Positions 21,731 through 34,764 of a stretch of DNA of 64,000 nucleotides are shown here, piece by piece. Within the stretch, counting starts at the first letter, position 1. Every line of letters begins with the position of its first letter. The DNA comes from Prorocentrum cordatum (Eukaryota > Sar > Dinophyceae > Prorocentrales > Prorocentraceae): the NCBI GenBank assembly GCA_963575745.1, contig CAUYUJ010018566.1:129357-193356 (forward strand), read 5' to 3'. The notes under the pieces were generated by a model that saw nothing but the letters and a program-made list of their open reading frames with translations, was not told the DNA's origin and ran no database searches. The position numbers were made by a program, and so were the translations under genes.

Positions 21731-24700
21731 TGGACTGCCAGGCGCGGGGGGGGGCGGCGGGGCGCTCGAAGTCGGCGCGTCGGCTCGACGGCGCGCGGCG
21801 CGCGGAAGATGAAGCCGTGCTCGGGCGGCACGACCAGCTCCTGGAGCACGATCGTCGCCCCCCTGGACGGAATGTCGAGGTTCTCTGATGCGAAGGCGAG
21901 AGGCCCCACAAAGTGCGCGCAGCCCCCCAGACACGAACCGCCCATGTGCCCTGTCACGACCCTATGGACGCCAGCGACGCAGGCAGTCAGAAGTGGCACT
22001 GGCTCCTCGACGCGGCAACAACCAGACAATTCGTCGTCGAGCTGGCGCGCCAGCTGCCGCTGATCATGTCAAGGGCGCGGTGAAACAAGAAGAAACCGTT
22101 CACCCGCAGGTGGCCCGAGCGAGAGCCAGGAGAGATAGGCGACGGACAACCCAACGCCGCCGGCGCCTCTCCCGAAGCTACCGCGCACGTCTTTGCGGCG
22201 ACCGCGGCGCAGCTCCACTCACATGCCACTCGCAGGGGGGCCCATGAGGCCCGAGCAGCTCTGGACAAGGCTGGGGGCACGATGCCCCGTCGAAGTGAAT
22301 TCGGAGACCCCCGCCTCGAGGGAGGCGAAGGACGCGGTCGGCATGCCGGATTCCAAGAGGGCGCAAATCACCGAATCAACGGTTACCAACGAAGTCAGAG
22401 TCGCAAGAAGAGTCGACGACGGCCCAACTCCTGACGCGGCCCCCCCTGGAGTTTCTATAAGATGTCGGGCCCATCTGGAAACGATCACTCGCCCCCCCCC
22501 GCCACCGCCGCCACCGTCCTGCTCCACTTCTTGGACGTCTAGTCCTTGACGCGGCCCCTGCCGCCGCGGTCCTCGGCGGCGCCTACGCCCCCTCTCTCGC
22601 GGGCGCCCACGAGAACCTCCGTCTCGCGCAAGTAGGCGACTGGGGCAGCGAACTCTGCGGGATGCGCCAGGCCACTCGTCGTCGCCCGACCCCATCTGGG
22701 CCGCGGACCTGGGAGGCCCGCCACTGGACAGGCTATCCCCCAGGAGCCGATCGCGCCCACCGACTGCAGCGTAGCCTAACTGGCCGACCCGGGCGCCGAG
22801 GACGTCGCACTGCCGCGAACCGTGGAGCGCACGCGGAGACGGCGGCATCACTGTCTGCCGCGGAGCGCCATTTCCCACGGCGCGCCAGTGGCGTCGCGGC
22901 CGAGCTCGGCGAAGGCAGCGGCGTCGACGCGGGCGGGCGGGCCACTCCTGCGTCTCGCGCTCGACGGCCCCGATAAGCGCAAGGAGGCCCGCGGCGCCAT
23001 TTACCCCGTTGATCCCGGCCACCGGGCCCGCCCCCCCGGAGCTCGAGGCCGCGCCGCCGAAGAGAGGGTCGCCCAGGGCGGGCCCGCCCACCGCCATCTT
23101 CTTGGAGCCGCCAAATTTCCCCAGCGCCTGCAGTACCGCACGCTGGATGGCCCTGTCCGCGTCGCGGCCGCCTGTCTCGACAAGGGCCCTGGAGTCGAGG
23201 TCGGGCTTCCTCTCTGGAGCCGCGCGGGCGGCCTGCCCGCGCGGGGGGGGTCCGTCGGCCCGCCAGAGCAGCCCGCGCGCTGTCGCCAGGACCTCTTCTG
23301 CCGCCCGGGGCCGGACAAGCGCCGGGGCTGGCCGCGGCCCCAACGGCGGCGCCGCCGCCCTGGGTGGAGCAGAGGGCGAGCCCCGAGAGCGGGACCAGCC
23401 CGGGGCAAAAAGAGCAGGCGCCAGCACCCCCAGGGCGAGCCCCGCCCGAAGGAGCGACCCCGGCCCAGCCGAATGAGCTGCCACAGAAGCGAGGCCACGG
23501 GCCATCGCGCTTCAGTTCTCCACTTGGTCGACGCGGCTCGAGGAGCCCCTCAGCTGGCCCCCAATGGCACGCAGCTCGCTCCTGAAATTCCCGAGGGCGC
23601 TCTGAAGGTCGTCGCGCGACACGTTGATGCGCCGAGGGGCCACCGCCCTCTTGGCGCTGCCCGCCGCTTGCCCCTGCCTCCCTGGACGCCGCGCGCGGCC
23701 CCCCGCCGCGGGAGGAGCGGCGGGCGCGGCCCTGTCTGCGGGCGCGGCCAGCGGCAGCGTCACCCCCTGAAATGGGCCGCCTGGCGGGCGGGACCATGGG
23801 CCCCCAAGGCCCGCCAAGGGCCCAGCCCCACCCGCGCCCAGGCCGCCTGCCACGCAGGCGCCACGCGGACGACATGCCCAATACTGCGCGGCACCCTCGG
23901 GGGCTGCGTCGACCGCGTCTTCTCCTGCGCCCTCACCGTCGCGCTCGTCGGCCGCAAGATACCTCCCCCATCGACCTGACAGTCGACGGAGAATGGGAAG
24001 CCGACGCGCCTCGGGCCGCTCTGCGCCGCGGGAGCGGGGAATGCGACAGGTCGAAGCAGGATCCCGACGTTCCAGTCCTCGGCCTGGGGGGCGAGCTTGC
24101 CCCGCTCGAGCAAGCATGGCTGGGCGGCCCCGCCCGCCAAGTCGAAGAACTCGATCACCTCGCCCTCCGCGCAGCTCTCGGCCAAGCTCACCACGAACGC
24201 GGGCGAGACTTTCACGCAGGCAGCATATGCGGGCATCTCTTCGTCGAGGGCCGACCGCAGCGCCACCGAGACAGAGTCTACGGAGGCCTCGCACGGGAGA
24301 CAGACAGTAGGCACTACGATCAGAGGCTCCTCGAACTCGATGTCGCGGAGGTCCTCGGTGAGCCCATGGACGGCGAAGGGGCCGTCGACCTCCACGAACT
24401 TGACCCCGACGACGCGGGTTTCGCACGGTTCTGCCGCGCTGGCGGCGCGGGCTCCTGCCATTGGCAGCTCGAGGAGCCATGAGCGCAGCAGGGCGCCCCC
24501 CGTCTGTTGCAACGCACCTGCAGGCAGAATCACCTGCGTGCCTTGGCCCAGTCGAAGACCCTGACGATGGGCGGGGGGGTGGGGCCCTGCTGCTCGGAAC
24601 AGAACTTGTCCATCGCCTCGGCCATTAAAGGAAACCGACGCAAACGATCACGTACGCCTGTGTACCTACCGTCCCCGAGCCTGGCCACGATCGCCTGCCA

Positions 24701-24870
24701 CGCCATCGCTCCGACTCTGTGCAAACCCACAGTGTCCTCGCTGGAACCGGAGACGGCCTGGACCGCATAACAGTGATTGCCAGCGGCAGCGGCGGCCCAG
24801 ACCACAGGTCTGGCACCTGCCGACCCGCTAGGCGGCCTGCGTCGGGTGCTCTCTGGGATGAAGACCAAGG
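21731..24870 (-). pseudogene. Gag-like / 5' region of the DIRS-like element
   Basis: Long minus-strand frames with protein-like composition precede the RT: 24533-23760 (FVEVDGPFAVHGLTEDLRDI, EEMPAYAACVKVSPAFVVSL), 24480-23512 ending VSRDDLQSALGNFRSELRAI, and 23505-22219 with DADRAIQRAVLQALGKFGG. DIRS and dinoflagellate YR elements carry a nucleocapsid-like ORF here. The frames shift at least twice, and no zinc knuckle is seen. Position, strand and composition support the assignment; sequence similarity alone does not. Confidence 0.4.
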
Positions 24871-24899
24871 CACGGCCTCTGGGTCCTCCGCCGCTTCAG

Positions 24900-25060
24900 A
24901 CACGGCCTCCACGCCGCTGGGGGTGGGCATGGAGTTGGCCTCGAATCCAGGAGCAGGCTCGTGGACTGCCCACGCCCTGGCCGCGGGCCCCCCACGCATT
25001 AAGTGCGGGCGCGCCTGGCGCGCAGCGCGGGGCGGGCTCGGCCCAAGAAAGCTGCAAATC
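24900..25060. other. Right boundary region of the DIRS-like element
   Basis: GC-rich single-copy DNA between the last element frame and the CAT array starting near 25070. It may hold the element's terminal sequence. Confidence 0.3.
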
Positions 25061-25069
25061 ACTTCGTTC

Positions 25070-25251
25070 TACTATCATTACCGCTGTGCTCTCGTCATCA
25101 TCCTCCTCTTGCTCCTCCAACTGCTCCTCGTCCTCCTCCTCCTCCTCATCATCATCATCACCACCATCACCACCACCACCATCACCACCACCATCATCAT
25201 CATCATCAGCAGCAGCAGCAGCCATCACCACCACCACAACATTCGTCATCG

Positions 25252-25299
<48 letters not shown>

Positions 25300-27255
25300 A
25301 CATCACAATCATATTCAATATCACGACCATTGTCATCATCATCATTACCATAAGCAGCATCAGCATCAGCATCTCCACCATTAACATCATCATCAACAGC
25401 ATCATCACCAGCATCACCGCCATCAGCACCATCCATATCATCACCACCGTCATCATCAGCATCAACAGCTGCATCATCATCATAATCATCACCATCACCA
25501 TCATCGTCATAACATCATCACCATATTCAGCATCATCGTCAACACCATCATCATCAGCATCATCAGAAGTAATCACCACCACCACCACCACCACCATCAT
25601 CATCAGCATCATCAGCGTCATCATCACCAGCATCATCATCACCACCATCAACATCATCAGAATTAGCATCAGCATCATCATCAGCATCATCACCCATATC
25701 ATCAGCAACGTCATTATCATCATCAACATCTTCATCATTATCATCATCAGCATCATCAGCATCAGCACCACCGTCATCACCCCGATAAAAATCATTATAA
25801 TCGTCATCATCATAAACAGCATCCTCACCATCATCATCATCGACATCATCAGCATCAGCATCAGCATAATCATCGTCATCATCAGCATCTTCATCATCAT
25901 TTGCATCATCAGCATTACAATCATCATCGACATCATCATCATTATCAGCAGCAGTATCATCATCACCCCCATCATCATAATCATCATCATCGATATCGTC
26001 ATCATCTTCGTCATCATAACATTCAGAAGTATCAGCATCATCATCCTCATCAACACCATGATCAGCATTAGCATCATCATGACCACCATCATCATCATCA
26101 GCATCAGCATCAGCATCACCATCAAAATCATCATCACCGTCATCGTCATCATCATCATCGTCATCGCGACCATCATCAACATCAGCAGCATCATCATCCT
26201 CATCCTCAGCATCACCGCTGTCACCGTCATCTTCGATATCATCGTCCTCATCATCATCAGCAGCAGCATCAGCATCAGCATCATCATCATCATCACAACC
26301 ATCATTATCATCGTCATCATCATCCTCAACAGCAGCACCATCATCATCGACAACATCAGCATCATCACCATCATCGACACCATCAGCATCATCATCATCA
26401 GCAGCATCATCATCGGCATCGTCATAAGCATCAGCATAGTGATCGTCCTCATCACCATCATCACCATCATCAGCATCATCGGCATCATCAGCATCAGCAT
26501 CAACATCAGCATCGTCATCAGCAACACCATCATCAGCATCGTCAACGGCATCAGCATCAGAATCATCATCATCATCATCATCATCAGCATCATCATCATC
26601 ACCAGTCACATCATCATCACCAACACCACCATTATTGTCATTATCATCCTCATCATCAGCATCATCAGCATCCCAATCATCATTATCATCGACATCATCA
26701 GCAACAGCATCATCATCAGCATCATCAACATCACCAGCATCAACAGCATCATCAGCCTCAGCATCATCATCAGCATTATCATCCTTATCAGTATCATCCA
26801 TATCATCATTAACGTCATCATCATAAGCAGCATCAGCATCATCACCATCACCACCACCACCACCATCATTGTCATCGCCATCTCTGTCGTCATCAGCAGC
26901 ATCAGCATCATCATCACAATGATCCTCATCATCATCGTTATCATCATCCTCAGCATCAGCATCATCATAATCAGGATCATCACCATCACCACCATCATCA
27001 ACATCCTCAGCATCCGCATCATCATCATCAGCACCATCAGCATCAACATTGTTATCATCATCACCACTATCACTATCACTATCACTATCATCGACATCAT
27101 CATCATCATCATCAGCAGCAGCATCATCATCATCATCATCAGCATCATCATCTTCACCATCATCGTCACTATCATATCAGTATCATAAGCAGCAGCATCA
27201 TCATCACCATCATCAGCATCGTCATCATCTTCAGCATCAGCAGCATCATCATCAT

Positions 27256-27286
<31 letters not shown>

Positions 27287-27823
27287 ACATCATCATCATG
27301 TTCATCAGCATCATCACCACCACCACCCCCGTCATTATCATCATCAGCAGCATCACCCTCAGCATCATCATCATCGACATCATCAGCGTCAGCATCAGCA
27401 TCATCATCAGCATAATCCGCATCATCAGAATCATCATCACCATCATCAAGATTATCAGCCTCATCATCATCATCATCGTCAACTTCATCACCATCAATAT
27501 CATCAGCATCGTCAGCATCATCAGCAGCAGCATCATCACCATCATCATCATCGACATCATCAGCATCAGCACCAGCATCATCAGCATCATGTCCACCATC
27601 ATCGCCATATCATCCGCTTTACAATATGCATCATCATTCTCATCAGTATCATGCTCATCAGCATCATCACCACCACCACCATCGCTATCATCGTCATGGT
27701 CATCATCAGCAGCTTCAGCAGCATCATCATCATCATCATCATCATCACCGTCATCATCATCGACATTATCAGCATCAGCATCTTTATCATCATCAGCATC
27801 AGCATCATCATCAGCATCACAAC

Positions 27824-27855
<32 letters not shown>

Positions 27856-27945
27856 GCAGCATCAACATCATCAGCATCATCACCCTCATCAGCAGCAGCA
27901 TCATCCTCAGCAGCAGCAGCATCATCAGCATCATCATGCCTCCTC
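25070..27945 (+). repeat. 2.9-kb CAT triplet array, right of the DIRS element
   Basis: Almost pure CAT/ATC with frequent CAG, CAC and CGT variants. An 803-codon open frame (24777-27188) reads through it as poly-Ile/Ser/Thr, and the opposite strand gives poly-Met/Leu and poly-Asp. All are products of the triplet repeat. Confidence 0.95.
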
Positions 27946-28163
27946 GTCCTCCCTCCTCCCTCCTCCCTCCACCCCTCTCCTCGGCGCCAGCCCGGGGGCC
28001 TGGGTCTTGCGCGTCCACCTGCGGCTGCAGGATGCGCTCGTTGCTGCGGAGGGGGGGGGGGTCCACGGCCGCAGGGCGCAGGGCGGGAGGGGGGGGGAGG
28101 CACGGTTAGCGGTCCAGGCGGGAGCAGGTGGCCAAAGCCTTCGGCGGATTGGACTTGTCAATC
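27946..28163. other. GC-rich spacer without a supported gene
   Basis: Short CCTCCCTCCTC run at 27945-27975, then GC-rich sequence with two runs of 9-10 G. No protein recognised. Confidence 0.4.
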
Positions 28164-28262
28164 AGGCGTTTATCCTCCTCCTCCTCCTCCTCCTCCTCCT
28201 CCTCCTTCTCCGCCTCCGCCTCCTCCTCCTCCACTTCCTGCTCCTCCTCCTCATCCTCCTCG
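28164..28262 (+). repeat. CCT microsatellite
   Basis: CCT run with CGC and TTC interruptions. Confidence 0.9.
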
Positions 28263-28950
28263 ACACCCTGGATGGAGCGGTGCTGCCAAATATGATGATT
28301 GTGCTGGACGTGGTGCCGCCGACAATCGGTGTCGCGATGCTGCTGGATTCGCAGCGGCTGCTGCGCATGACACTTTCGATTCCCATCGCGCTGGAGACAA
28401 TGCAGACGTTCGGTGCGTGGTAGGAGGGCGAAAAATGAGGGATTCCAATGTTCGATGCCAACGCGTCGGAATGAGATAAGAAGGAGCAGCAGGAGGGAGA
28501 ACGGACGAGGGGGAGAAAAGAGGTCGAAGTGAGTCTGCCTGTTCTGGCCCCCTCGGGGTTTCCGATCCCGCCTCGGGGCTTGAGACGGGGCAACGACGCC
28601 CGTCGTGATTTGTTCGCGGCGCCTGGAACTCGCGTTCCTCCTCCTTCGGTCTGACTTTCGAGCCCCAAGTCATGCCCAGGGGAGGCCGCTCTTCGAGACG
28701 ACTCCAGAGTCCCTGAAAAGCTCTCGGACGAGGCGCAGCTGACGGAGAGCACCCCCAGAGCCGAAAACCCCCCGAACAACTCCTAGGAGGTCTGGGGAGG
28801 ACGAGTGGGCATCTCCTCCGACGCCGCAGTTTCTCCAGTGCTTGGTCCGCAAAGCTCTCGAGCCCATCCCCAGGGCCTGCTCTTCCACCTAAGTCGCTCC
28901 GTGACAGCCTGTGGGCCAGGAAGCGGCCCACCCCCTCCAAAGGCCATGTA
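28263..28950. other. Unique sequence with a hydrophobic open stretch
   Basis: A plus-strand frame at ~28263-28423 reads LPNMMIVLDVVPPTIGVAML and then LRMTLSIPIALETMQTFG, but the frame is entered from a CCT repeat and has no start of its own; the minus strand is also open. No family is recognised and no gene is claimed. Confidence 0.25.
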
Positions 28951-28953
28951 ATA

Positions 28954-29003
<50 letters not shown>

Positions 29004-29120
29004 GCAACAACAACAACAATAACAACAACAACAACAACAACAACAACGACAACAACCACAACAACAACAACAACAACAACAACAAAATAACAACAACAAA
29101 ATAACAACAACAAAATAACA
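28951..29120 (+). repeat. AAC microsatellite
   Basis: ACA/AAC triplets with CAATAAC interruptions, ending in four tandem AACAAAATA-type words. Confidence 0.95.
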
Positions 29121-29165
29121 CCAACAAAATAACAAACGAACACGGTGAAAGCATTGGATAAGGAA

Positions 29166-29305
29166 CCATTGGAGAAGGAATACAGGGTCTGGAGGCTTGG
29201 TCCTGGACCATGGAAAACCACCGCTGCCCTCACCAGATAATGCATCCTCCAGGGTCTGAAGCCGCCTGGGTACACTCCGTCACGAACGCCCCAACTATTC
29301 TCAGG
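29166..29305 (+). repeat. Dispersed block D, copy 1
   Basis: CAGGGTCTGGAGGC (29184) and CCTCCAGGGTCTGAAGCC (29247), followed by TGGGTACACTCCGTCACGAA. Matches copies at 35140 and 37082. Confidence 0.75.
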
Positions 29306-29768
29306 GAAAACCATAGTTCTGCGAGGGGGGGAGCTCCACAGACATGCGACGTCCTGATTTTTTCATTACGCGGTCCCCCGAAGGCTCGACCATTTCCTCG
29401 GGACCGACTCTTCACCCTGAGTCGTTGTCTGACGGTCCTGGGGCCCGGCGAGGGCCCCCAGAGGCCGGAACGAGCGAACTACCTCCCGTCCTGATATGTT
29501 CGAGACTCGAGGGGGGGGGGACTCCGACGCGCGCTCCCCGAGGGCTACGGGCGCGCGCGCGCGGCTGCGGGGGAGCGGCGCTCCTGGCAGCGACACCAGA
29601 CGCCTCCGCCTCCTGGGCCGCGCCCCCGCGGCACCAGGCTCGCGCGCACGCGCGCCCAGAGCTCCGACGCCGACCGACGCTTTTTCCGCCCGTGGGCCCC
29701 GCATGCCTCGACCGCTACCCGCGGGGACAGGCTTGCTGGCCCTGGGCGCCGTCATCTGACCGCCCCGT
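29306..29768. other. GC-rich sequence without a supported gene
   Basis: Follows block D. A GCGCGCGCGCG run lies at 29551-29561. Frames are open on both strands without family motifs. Confidence 0.4.
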
Positions 29769-29769
29769 A

Positions 29770-31675
29770 GTGATGAGGATGAGGATGGTGATGATACCGA
29801 AAATTGTACTGGTGATGATGATGGAAGGAAGATGATGATGACGATGATGACGATGATGATGATGATGGTGGTGATGGTGGTGATGATGGTGATGATGGTG
29901 ATGATACATGATGCTGGCGATGAGTGGTGACTACGCAGATGGAATGGTGATGATTAGAATGGCGATGATCACGGACGATGACGATGAAGAAGAATATTGA
30001 TGATGATGATGATGATGATGGTGATGATGGAGATGATGATGTGGATGACACATGATGACGATGATGATTGTGATGATGATGGCGGTACTGATTATGATGG
30101 TGATGATGATGGTGGGAGGTAATGATGACGGTGGTTATGATTATGATGGCGATAATGATGACGATAACGAGACATGATGAAGATGATACTGATTGTGATG
30201 CAGGTGGCGATATAATGCAATGATGATGGTGATGATGGTAACTGGGGAAGGTAGTGATGATGGTGATGATTATGATGATGAGAAGCTAAGATGGTGATGA
30301 TAAATCATGCAGGTGGTGATGATGATGTTGGTGCTGGTGATGGTAATGATGATGATTGATGATGACGCTGATGGTGATAGTGATTATGACGATGACTGGT
30401 GATGATGGCGATGCTGATGCTGATGATGATGATGGTGCTGTTGATGATGATGACGACAGATGATGATGATGACGATGCTGATGATGGTGATGATGATGAT
30501 AGTCGTAATGGAAAACGATGGTGATGAGGGTGGTGATGACGACAAATGGTCAAGAAAATGGTGATGGTGATAAATGCTGATGATGATAAGTGGTGAAGGT
30601 GGTGAAGGTGGTGATCATGGTGATGATAAGGTGGTGATGATGATTATGGTGTTGATGATTATGAATGATGGAGACAGATGGTGATGATGATGCTGATGAT
30701 CACGATGGTGATGATGATGATAAAAGGTGATGGTGATGGTGAGAAAGATGATGACAAATGGAAACGATGATGATGGTGATGGCGATGCTGATTCAAGATG
30801 ATAATGGTGGAAATGATGACGACGCTGATGATTAACAAAGGAGACAGGGAATGATGATGATGGTGATGATGGCAGATGGTGATGAAGCTGATAATGCTGA
30901 TGGTGATGATGATGGTGATCATGAGGGTAAAAGTAAGTGATGAGGTGGTGATGATGGTGATCCTGGTGATAACTGGTGGCGATGATGAAGATAGCTATGA
31001 TGTGGATGATACTTGGAGACGGTGGTGATAATGGTGATGATTGTTTAAGTTCATGGTGATGATGGTGATGATGGTGATGATGATGATGCCGGTGATGGTA
31101 ACGACAAATAACGATGATGCTGGTGGTGATGATGGTACATGTTGGTGATGATGGTGGTGAGGATGCTAAACGATGACAATGAAGATGAATGATGGTGCTG
31201 ATGATGGTGATGATGAATGGTGGGGATGAAGTATTATGAAGATGGTTATGATGATCGGAAGAGGCAAAGGTGATGATGGTGGTGAAGATGGCGAGAACTT
31301 ATGATGATGAAGATGATTATGATGATGGTGAGTAATGATAATGATGGTGATGATGAAGGTGATGATGTCAGTGATCCTTGTGGTGATGATGATGATGATG
31401 CTGGTAATGATGGTAGTGTTGGTGATGATGATGATGGCGATGATAATGATTATGATGATGATGATAAAGGTGGTGATGGGGAGAATGATGAGGATGGTAA
31501 CGATGAGGATGATCACATCACGATGACAATGATGAGCATGACGTCGATGATTATGAAGGTGATGAAGCGAGTGAAGATGATGATGACAAAGATGATGATG
31601 CTGATGGTGGTAATGATGAGGATGAAGATGAGACGACGATGATGGTGATGATGATGACGATGATGGTAATGATAA
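29770..31675 (+). repeat. 1.9-kb GAT triplet array
   Basis: GAT/ATG repeats with GGT and GAA variants. The repeat is the same triplet as at 25-28 kb but in the opposite orientation (complement ATC). Translations are poly-Met, Asp or His/Ser/Ile. Confidence 0.95.
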
Positions 31676-31795
31676 TATGCTCCACTGCACCGCTGCACCG
31701 TTGATGGTCCCCGGGTCCCGAGGACGGCCCACGGAAACGAAAACACACGTAAACAAAAGCATCTGGCACGACCCAAATTTGGGAAGCGCTTCCTA
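31676..31795. other. Short unique spacer
   Basis: TTTGGGAAGCGCTTCCTAAG sits just before the decamer array; a similar TTGGGGGAAGCTTCCTATTG precedes the second decamer array at 35658, so the left junction is conserved. Confidence 0.5.
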
Positions 31796-32905
31796 AGCGG
31801 CATCGCTTGGCACATTGCAGTACATTGCTTGGCATTGCCTGGCATTGCATGGCTTGGCGCTGCATTGCTTGGCGTTGCCGAGAGTTGCCTAGCATTGCTT
31901 GACGTTGCTTGGCATTGCTTGGCAATGCTAGCCATTGTCTAGCGCTGCTTGGCATTGCTAGCCATTGCTTGGCGTTGCTTGGCGTTTGCTTGTCGTTGCT
32001 TGGCATTGCATGGCATTGCTTGGCATTGCTTGGCGTTGTCTGCCATTGCGTAACATGTTTTGGCATTTCTTGGCACTGCTTGCCATTTGCTTGGCATTGC
32101 TTGGCATTGCCTGGCAGTGGCATGGCATCCCTTGGCATTGCTTTGCATTGTTTGTCCGTGTTTGGCACTGCTGGGAGTTTCCAGGCCTGCCTCCGTGTTG
32201 CTCGGGACTGCTGGGCATTGCTTGACATTGCTTGACATTGCTAGCCATTGCTTGGCATTGCTCGGCATTGCTTGGCATTGCTTGGATGCGATTGGCCATG
32301 CTTGGCACTGCTTGGCAGTACTGAGTGTTGCTTGGCGCTGCGTGGGATTGCCTCGCAATGTTTGGCATGAATTGGCTCTCCTTGGCATTGCTTGGTATTG
32401 CTTGGCACTGCTTGGCAATAATTGTTACTTGGCATTGCTTGACATTACTTGGCATCGCTTGATATTGCTTGGCATTGCTTGGCATTGCTTGGCATTGTTT
32501 GGCTTTGCTTGGCATTGCTTGGCATTGCTTGGCAATGCTTGGCATTGCATGGCGTTGCTCGGCATGGCTTGGCAGTGATTAGCATTGGCTTGGCGTTGCT
32601 TGGCATTGGTTGGCATTGCTTGGATTGCTTGACATTGCTTGGCATCGCTTGGCATTGCTTGGAAAGTATTGGAATTGGCTTGGCGTTGCCTGGCGTTGTT
32701 TGGCATTACGTGGCGTTGCGTAACATTGCTTGGCATTACTTGGCATTGCTTCGTATTACTTGGCACTGCTTGGCATTGTTTGGCATTGCTTGGCACTGCT
32801 ACGCTTGGCGTTGCTCGACGTTGCCTCGCATTGCTTGGCATTGCTGCGCATTGATTGGCACTGCTGGGCATTGCATTGCTTGACTTGGCATTGCCTTGTT
32901 TGGGC
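31796..32905 (+). repeat. 10-bp array GCTTGGCATT, ~110 units
   Basis: Decamer GCTTGGCATT repeated over 1.1 kb with many one-base changes. Because ten is not a multiple of three, a 30-bp super-period gives all frames similar peptides (NAKQCQAMPS), which are not genes. Confidence 0.95.
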
Positions 32906-33830
32906 TTCCTTCGCTCTGTTTGGAAGTAAGATTCACCCATGGATTGGAGTAAACCTGACCTCATCTAGCGGAGCGCACAAGGGTGCAGGGGGAGGGGGAA
33001 CAGGACAATTCGAAGCAGGCTACTTCTACACACAAGGCCCGCGGCTTCTGAGAGGCAGCCTCCTTTTACGAGGCCTCCCCCCCTCACCCAGCCACCCCCT
33101 CTGCGCGTGGCCGACTCTTGGAACGACGGATTCCAGTGTCAGCGTCAGAGGCTTTAGGACAGCCGCGCCTGATCGAGGAGCATGTGGGGCGCTGAGCCTG
33201 CAAGCCCACCGTCTACGCTGATGCAAGGTGCAGCAGTTTCGGGTACGCGGGAGCGGAGGGGGAGAAAGGTAGCGGAGGGAGCGACGGAAGGCGAGGGGCT
33301 GGCGACGACGAGGGGGTCGGAGAGGCAGAGGCGAAGGGGGATGGGGAAGGGAGTCGGGGAAGAGGAGAAGGGGGAGGAGGGGCCTGCCAAGTGTCAGGAG
33401 AAACCTCCCTCCTTCTTGCCTTATTCTCCCTTCGCCTCCTTGCCACCCCCCCTCCCTCACCCTCCCTACTGTTTGAGCATACTCCGTATCAGCACCGAGT
33501 CTCGGAGCACCGCTGACAGGAGCACCGCTCTTTCGGTGTTCCGGCCAGCGCGACACCTGGCTGAGTCCAGCCAGCTGGTCGCTCTGCCGCTGCTGACCGT
33601 GCTGCTTGCCTTGCTCCCCTCCCCCAGATCCGCCCAGCCGTTTACCCTGGCCGCAAGAGCCCCTGGAAGTCGTCTTAGACTCATTGTCTTTCTCATCCCC
33701 AGACTCTCCATCTCCTCCTCCGTCCGTCCTCCTCCGTCCCGTCTATGGCTCCGCCTCCCGCTCCTCCTTTCGACGTGTCCAGTCTAGCTCCTCTCATCCC
33801 CGATTCCCCCACCTCTTCCTCATCGTCCTC
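32906..33830. other. Unique sequence, no gene recognised
   Basis: Both strands carry long open frames (e.g. 33026-33556 minus, 33182-33787 plus) with Ser/Pro/Arg-rich composition and no motif. A purine-rich stretch lies at 33245-33390. Confidence 0.4.
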
Positions 33831-34282
33831 CTCCTCCTCCTCCTCCACTTTCTCCTCCCCCCGCTCCTTCTCGTGACCCGCTTCCTTATCCTCCCCCCTC
33901 CCTCCCTCTCTCCCTCCACCCCTGCCCCCACCTCCCCCTCACCCTGCCTCTTCCCGTCCGAAGTCATCCTCCTCCATTCGGGCCGCGTCCACTTCGACAC
34001 TCCGACCATCCTCCGTCCTCCACCCCCGCTCCACCACAGGTCCTTGCTGGGCCTCACGACCACCTTCGGCCTCCGCGCGCTGGCGGGCTCGTGCACGGGC
34101 TGGAGCGCGTCCTCGCAGCGGAGCCGGTCGACTCAGACGCACGCGCGCGCGCACGCTCGCAGGCGCGCGCGCGCGCGCGGGGATGGGTGCCCGACGGAGG
34201 TCGGAGCGGCGAGGGCAGGGAGGCACGAGGGCGCCCGCCCCCTGCTGGGGGCTCCAGAGCTGGGCCAAGACGGCGTGTTCCC
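33831..34282. other. Pyrimidine-rich DNA then GC tract
   Basis: CTCC-rich tract to about 33960, then CCACCACAG|GTCC near 34039 (possible acceptor, plus strand) leading into SLLGLTTTFGLRALAGSCTG. A CG dinucleotide run (GCGCGCGCGC) at 34143-34180 follows. Too little to call a gene. Confidence 0.25.
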
Positions 34283-34370
34283 CTCCTCCTCCTCCTCCTC
34301 CTCCCCCTCCTCCTCCCCCTCCTCCTTCTCCTCCTCCTCCTCCTCCTCCTCCTCCTCCTCCTCCTCCGAA
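34283..34370 (+). repeat. CCT microsatellite
   Basis: CCT run with CCCC and TTC interruptions. Confidence 0.95.
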
Positions 34371-34491
34371 CGCCGACCACAGCGTCCCCACAGGGGCGGA
34401 GGTCGACCGAGGCCTCGCCCAGCGCCCACGTGCCCTCTGCGGGGCTGCTGCCCGCCGGGAGTCCCTGTGGGAGCCGATGCGAAAACCTCAC

Positions 34492-34565
34492 CTCCGAGCG
34501 GGCCTCCCTCGCGCATGTGCTCGTCGGAAGGCCGGGCTGCGTCTCCCACCGAGGGCGCGGCCTCT
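34492..34565 (-). CDS. Possible exon 2 of a split minus-strand gene
   Basis: The frame reads AAPSVGDAARPSDEHMREGG before GGAG|GTGAGG, a good splice donor (exon end 34492). A CTCCCACAG acceptor-like site follows on the same strand. It lies ~200 bases downstream of the better exon at 34765-34878. Link between the two is inference. Confidence 0.25.
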
Positions 34566-34764
34566 CAGCCAAGGGGCGCAGGGCACCCACGAGCTTCTAC
34601 ATCATCGATCCATGTCAGCGCCCAGGTGGTGTGAGAGCAGGTGGCCCGGGAAGGTGATGACGAAGATGACGCACACACGGGCAGAGAAAGCCAGCCGGGG
34701 GCGACGAGCCCAAGAAGAGGAGGGGTTCTGCCCATGGGGCAGGGCGAACAAGAGGAAGGAGGGC

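Larger units (their letters stand above)
18860..24870 (-). mobile_element. DIRS-like tyrosine-recombinase retrotransposon, decayed
   Basis: In minus-strand order the region holds a gag-like part, a reverse transcriptase with its connection domain, an RNase H and a tyrosine recombinase. That order (RT, RNase H, YR) defines DIRS-type elements, which integrate by a recombinase through a circular DNA intermediate instead of an integrase (family knowledge). All domains lie in different frames, and three active sites are changed (see the parts), so the copy is dead. Both flanks are CAT-type triplet repeat in the same orientation, suggesting insertion into a CAT array. The outer limits are estimated from where the triplet repeats stop; split or inverted terminal repeats were not found by eye. 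Confidence 0.75.

Noticed and set aside
24777-27188. 803-codon open frame
   Set aside because: It is the translation of CAT/ATC triplet repeat (Ile, Ser, Thr). Other frames and the opposite strand are also open for hundreds of codons.
27049-28479. 476-codon open frame
   Set aside because: Poly-Ser/Ile/His from the CAT array followed by GC-rich DNA; no start context or domain.
31939-32964. Cys/Gln/Met-rich frames that could look like a secreted repeat protein
   Set aside because: They are the translation of the 10-base GCTTGGCATT array; three frames give nearly the same peptide.
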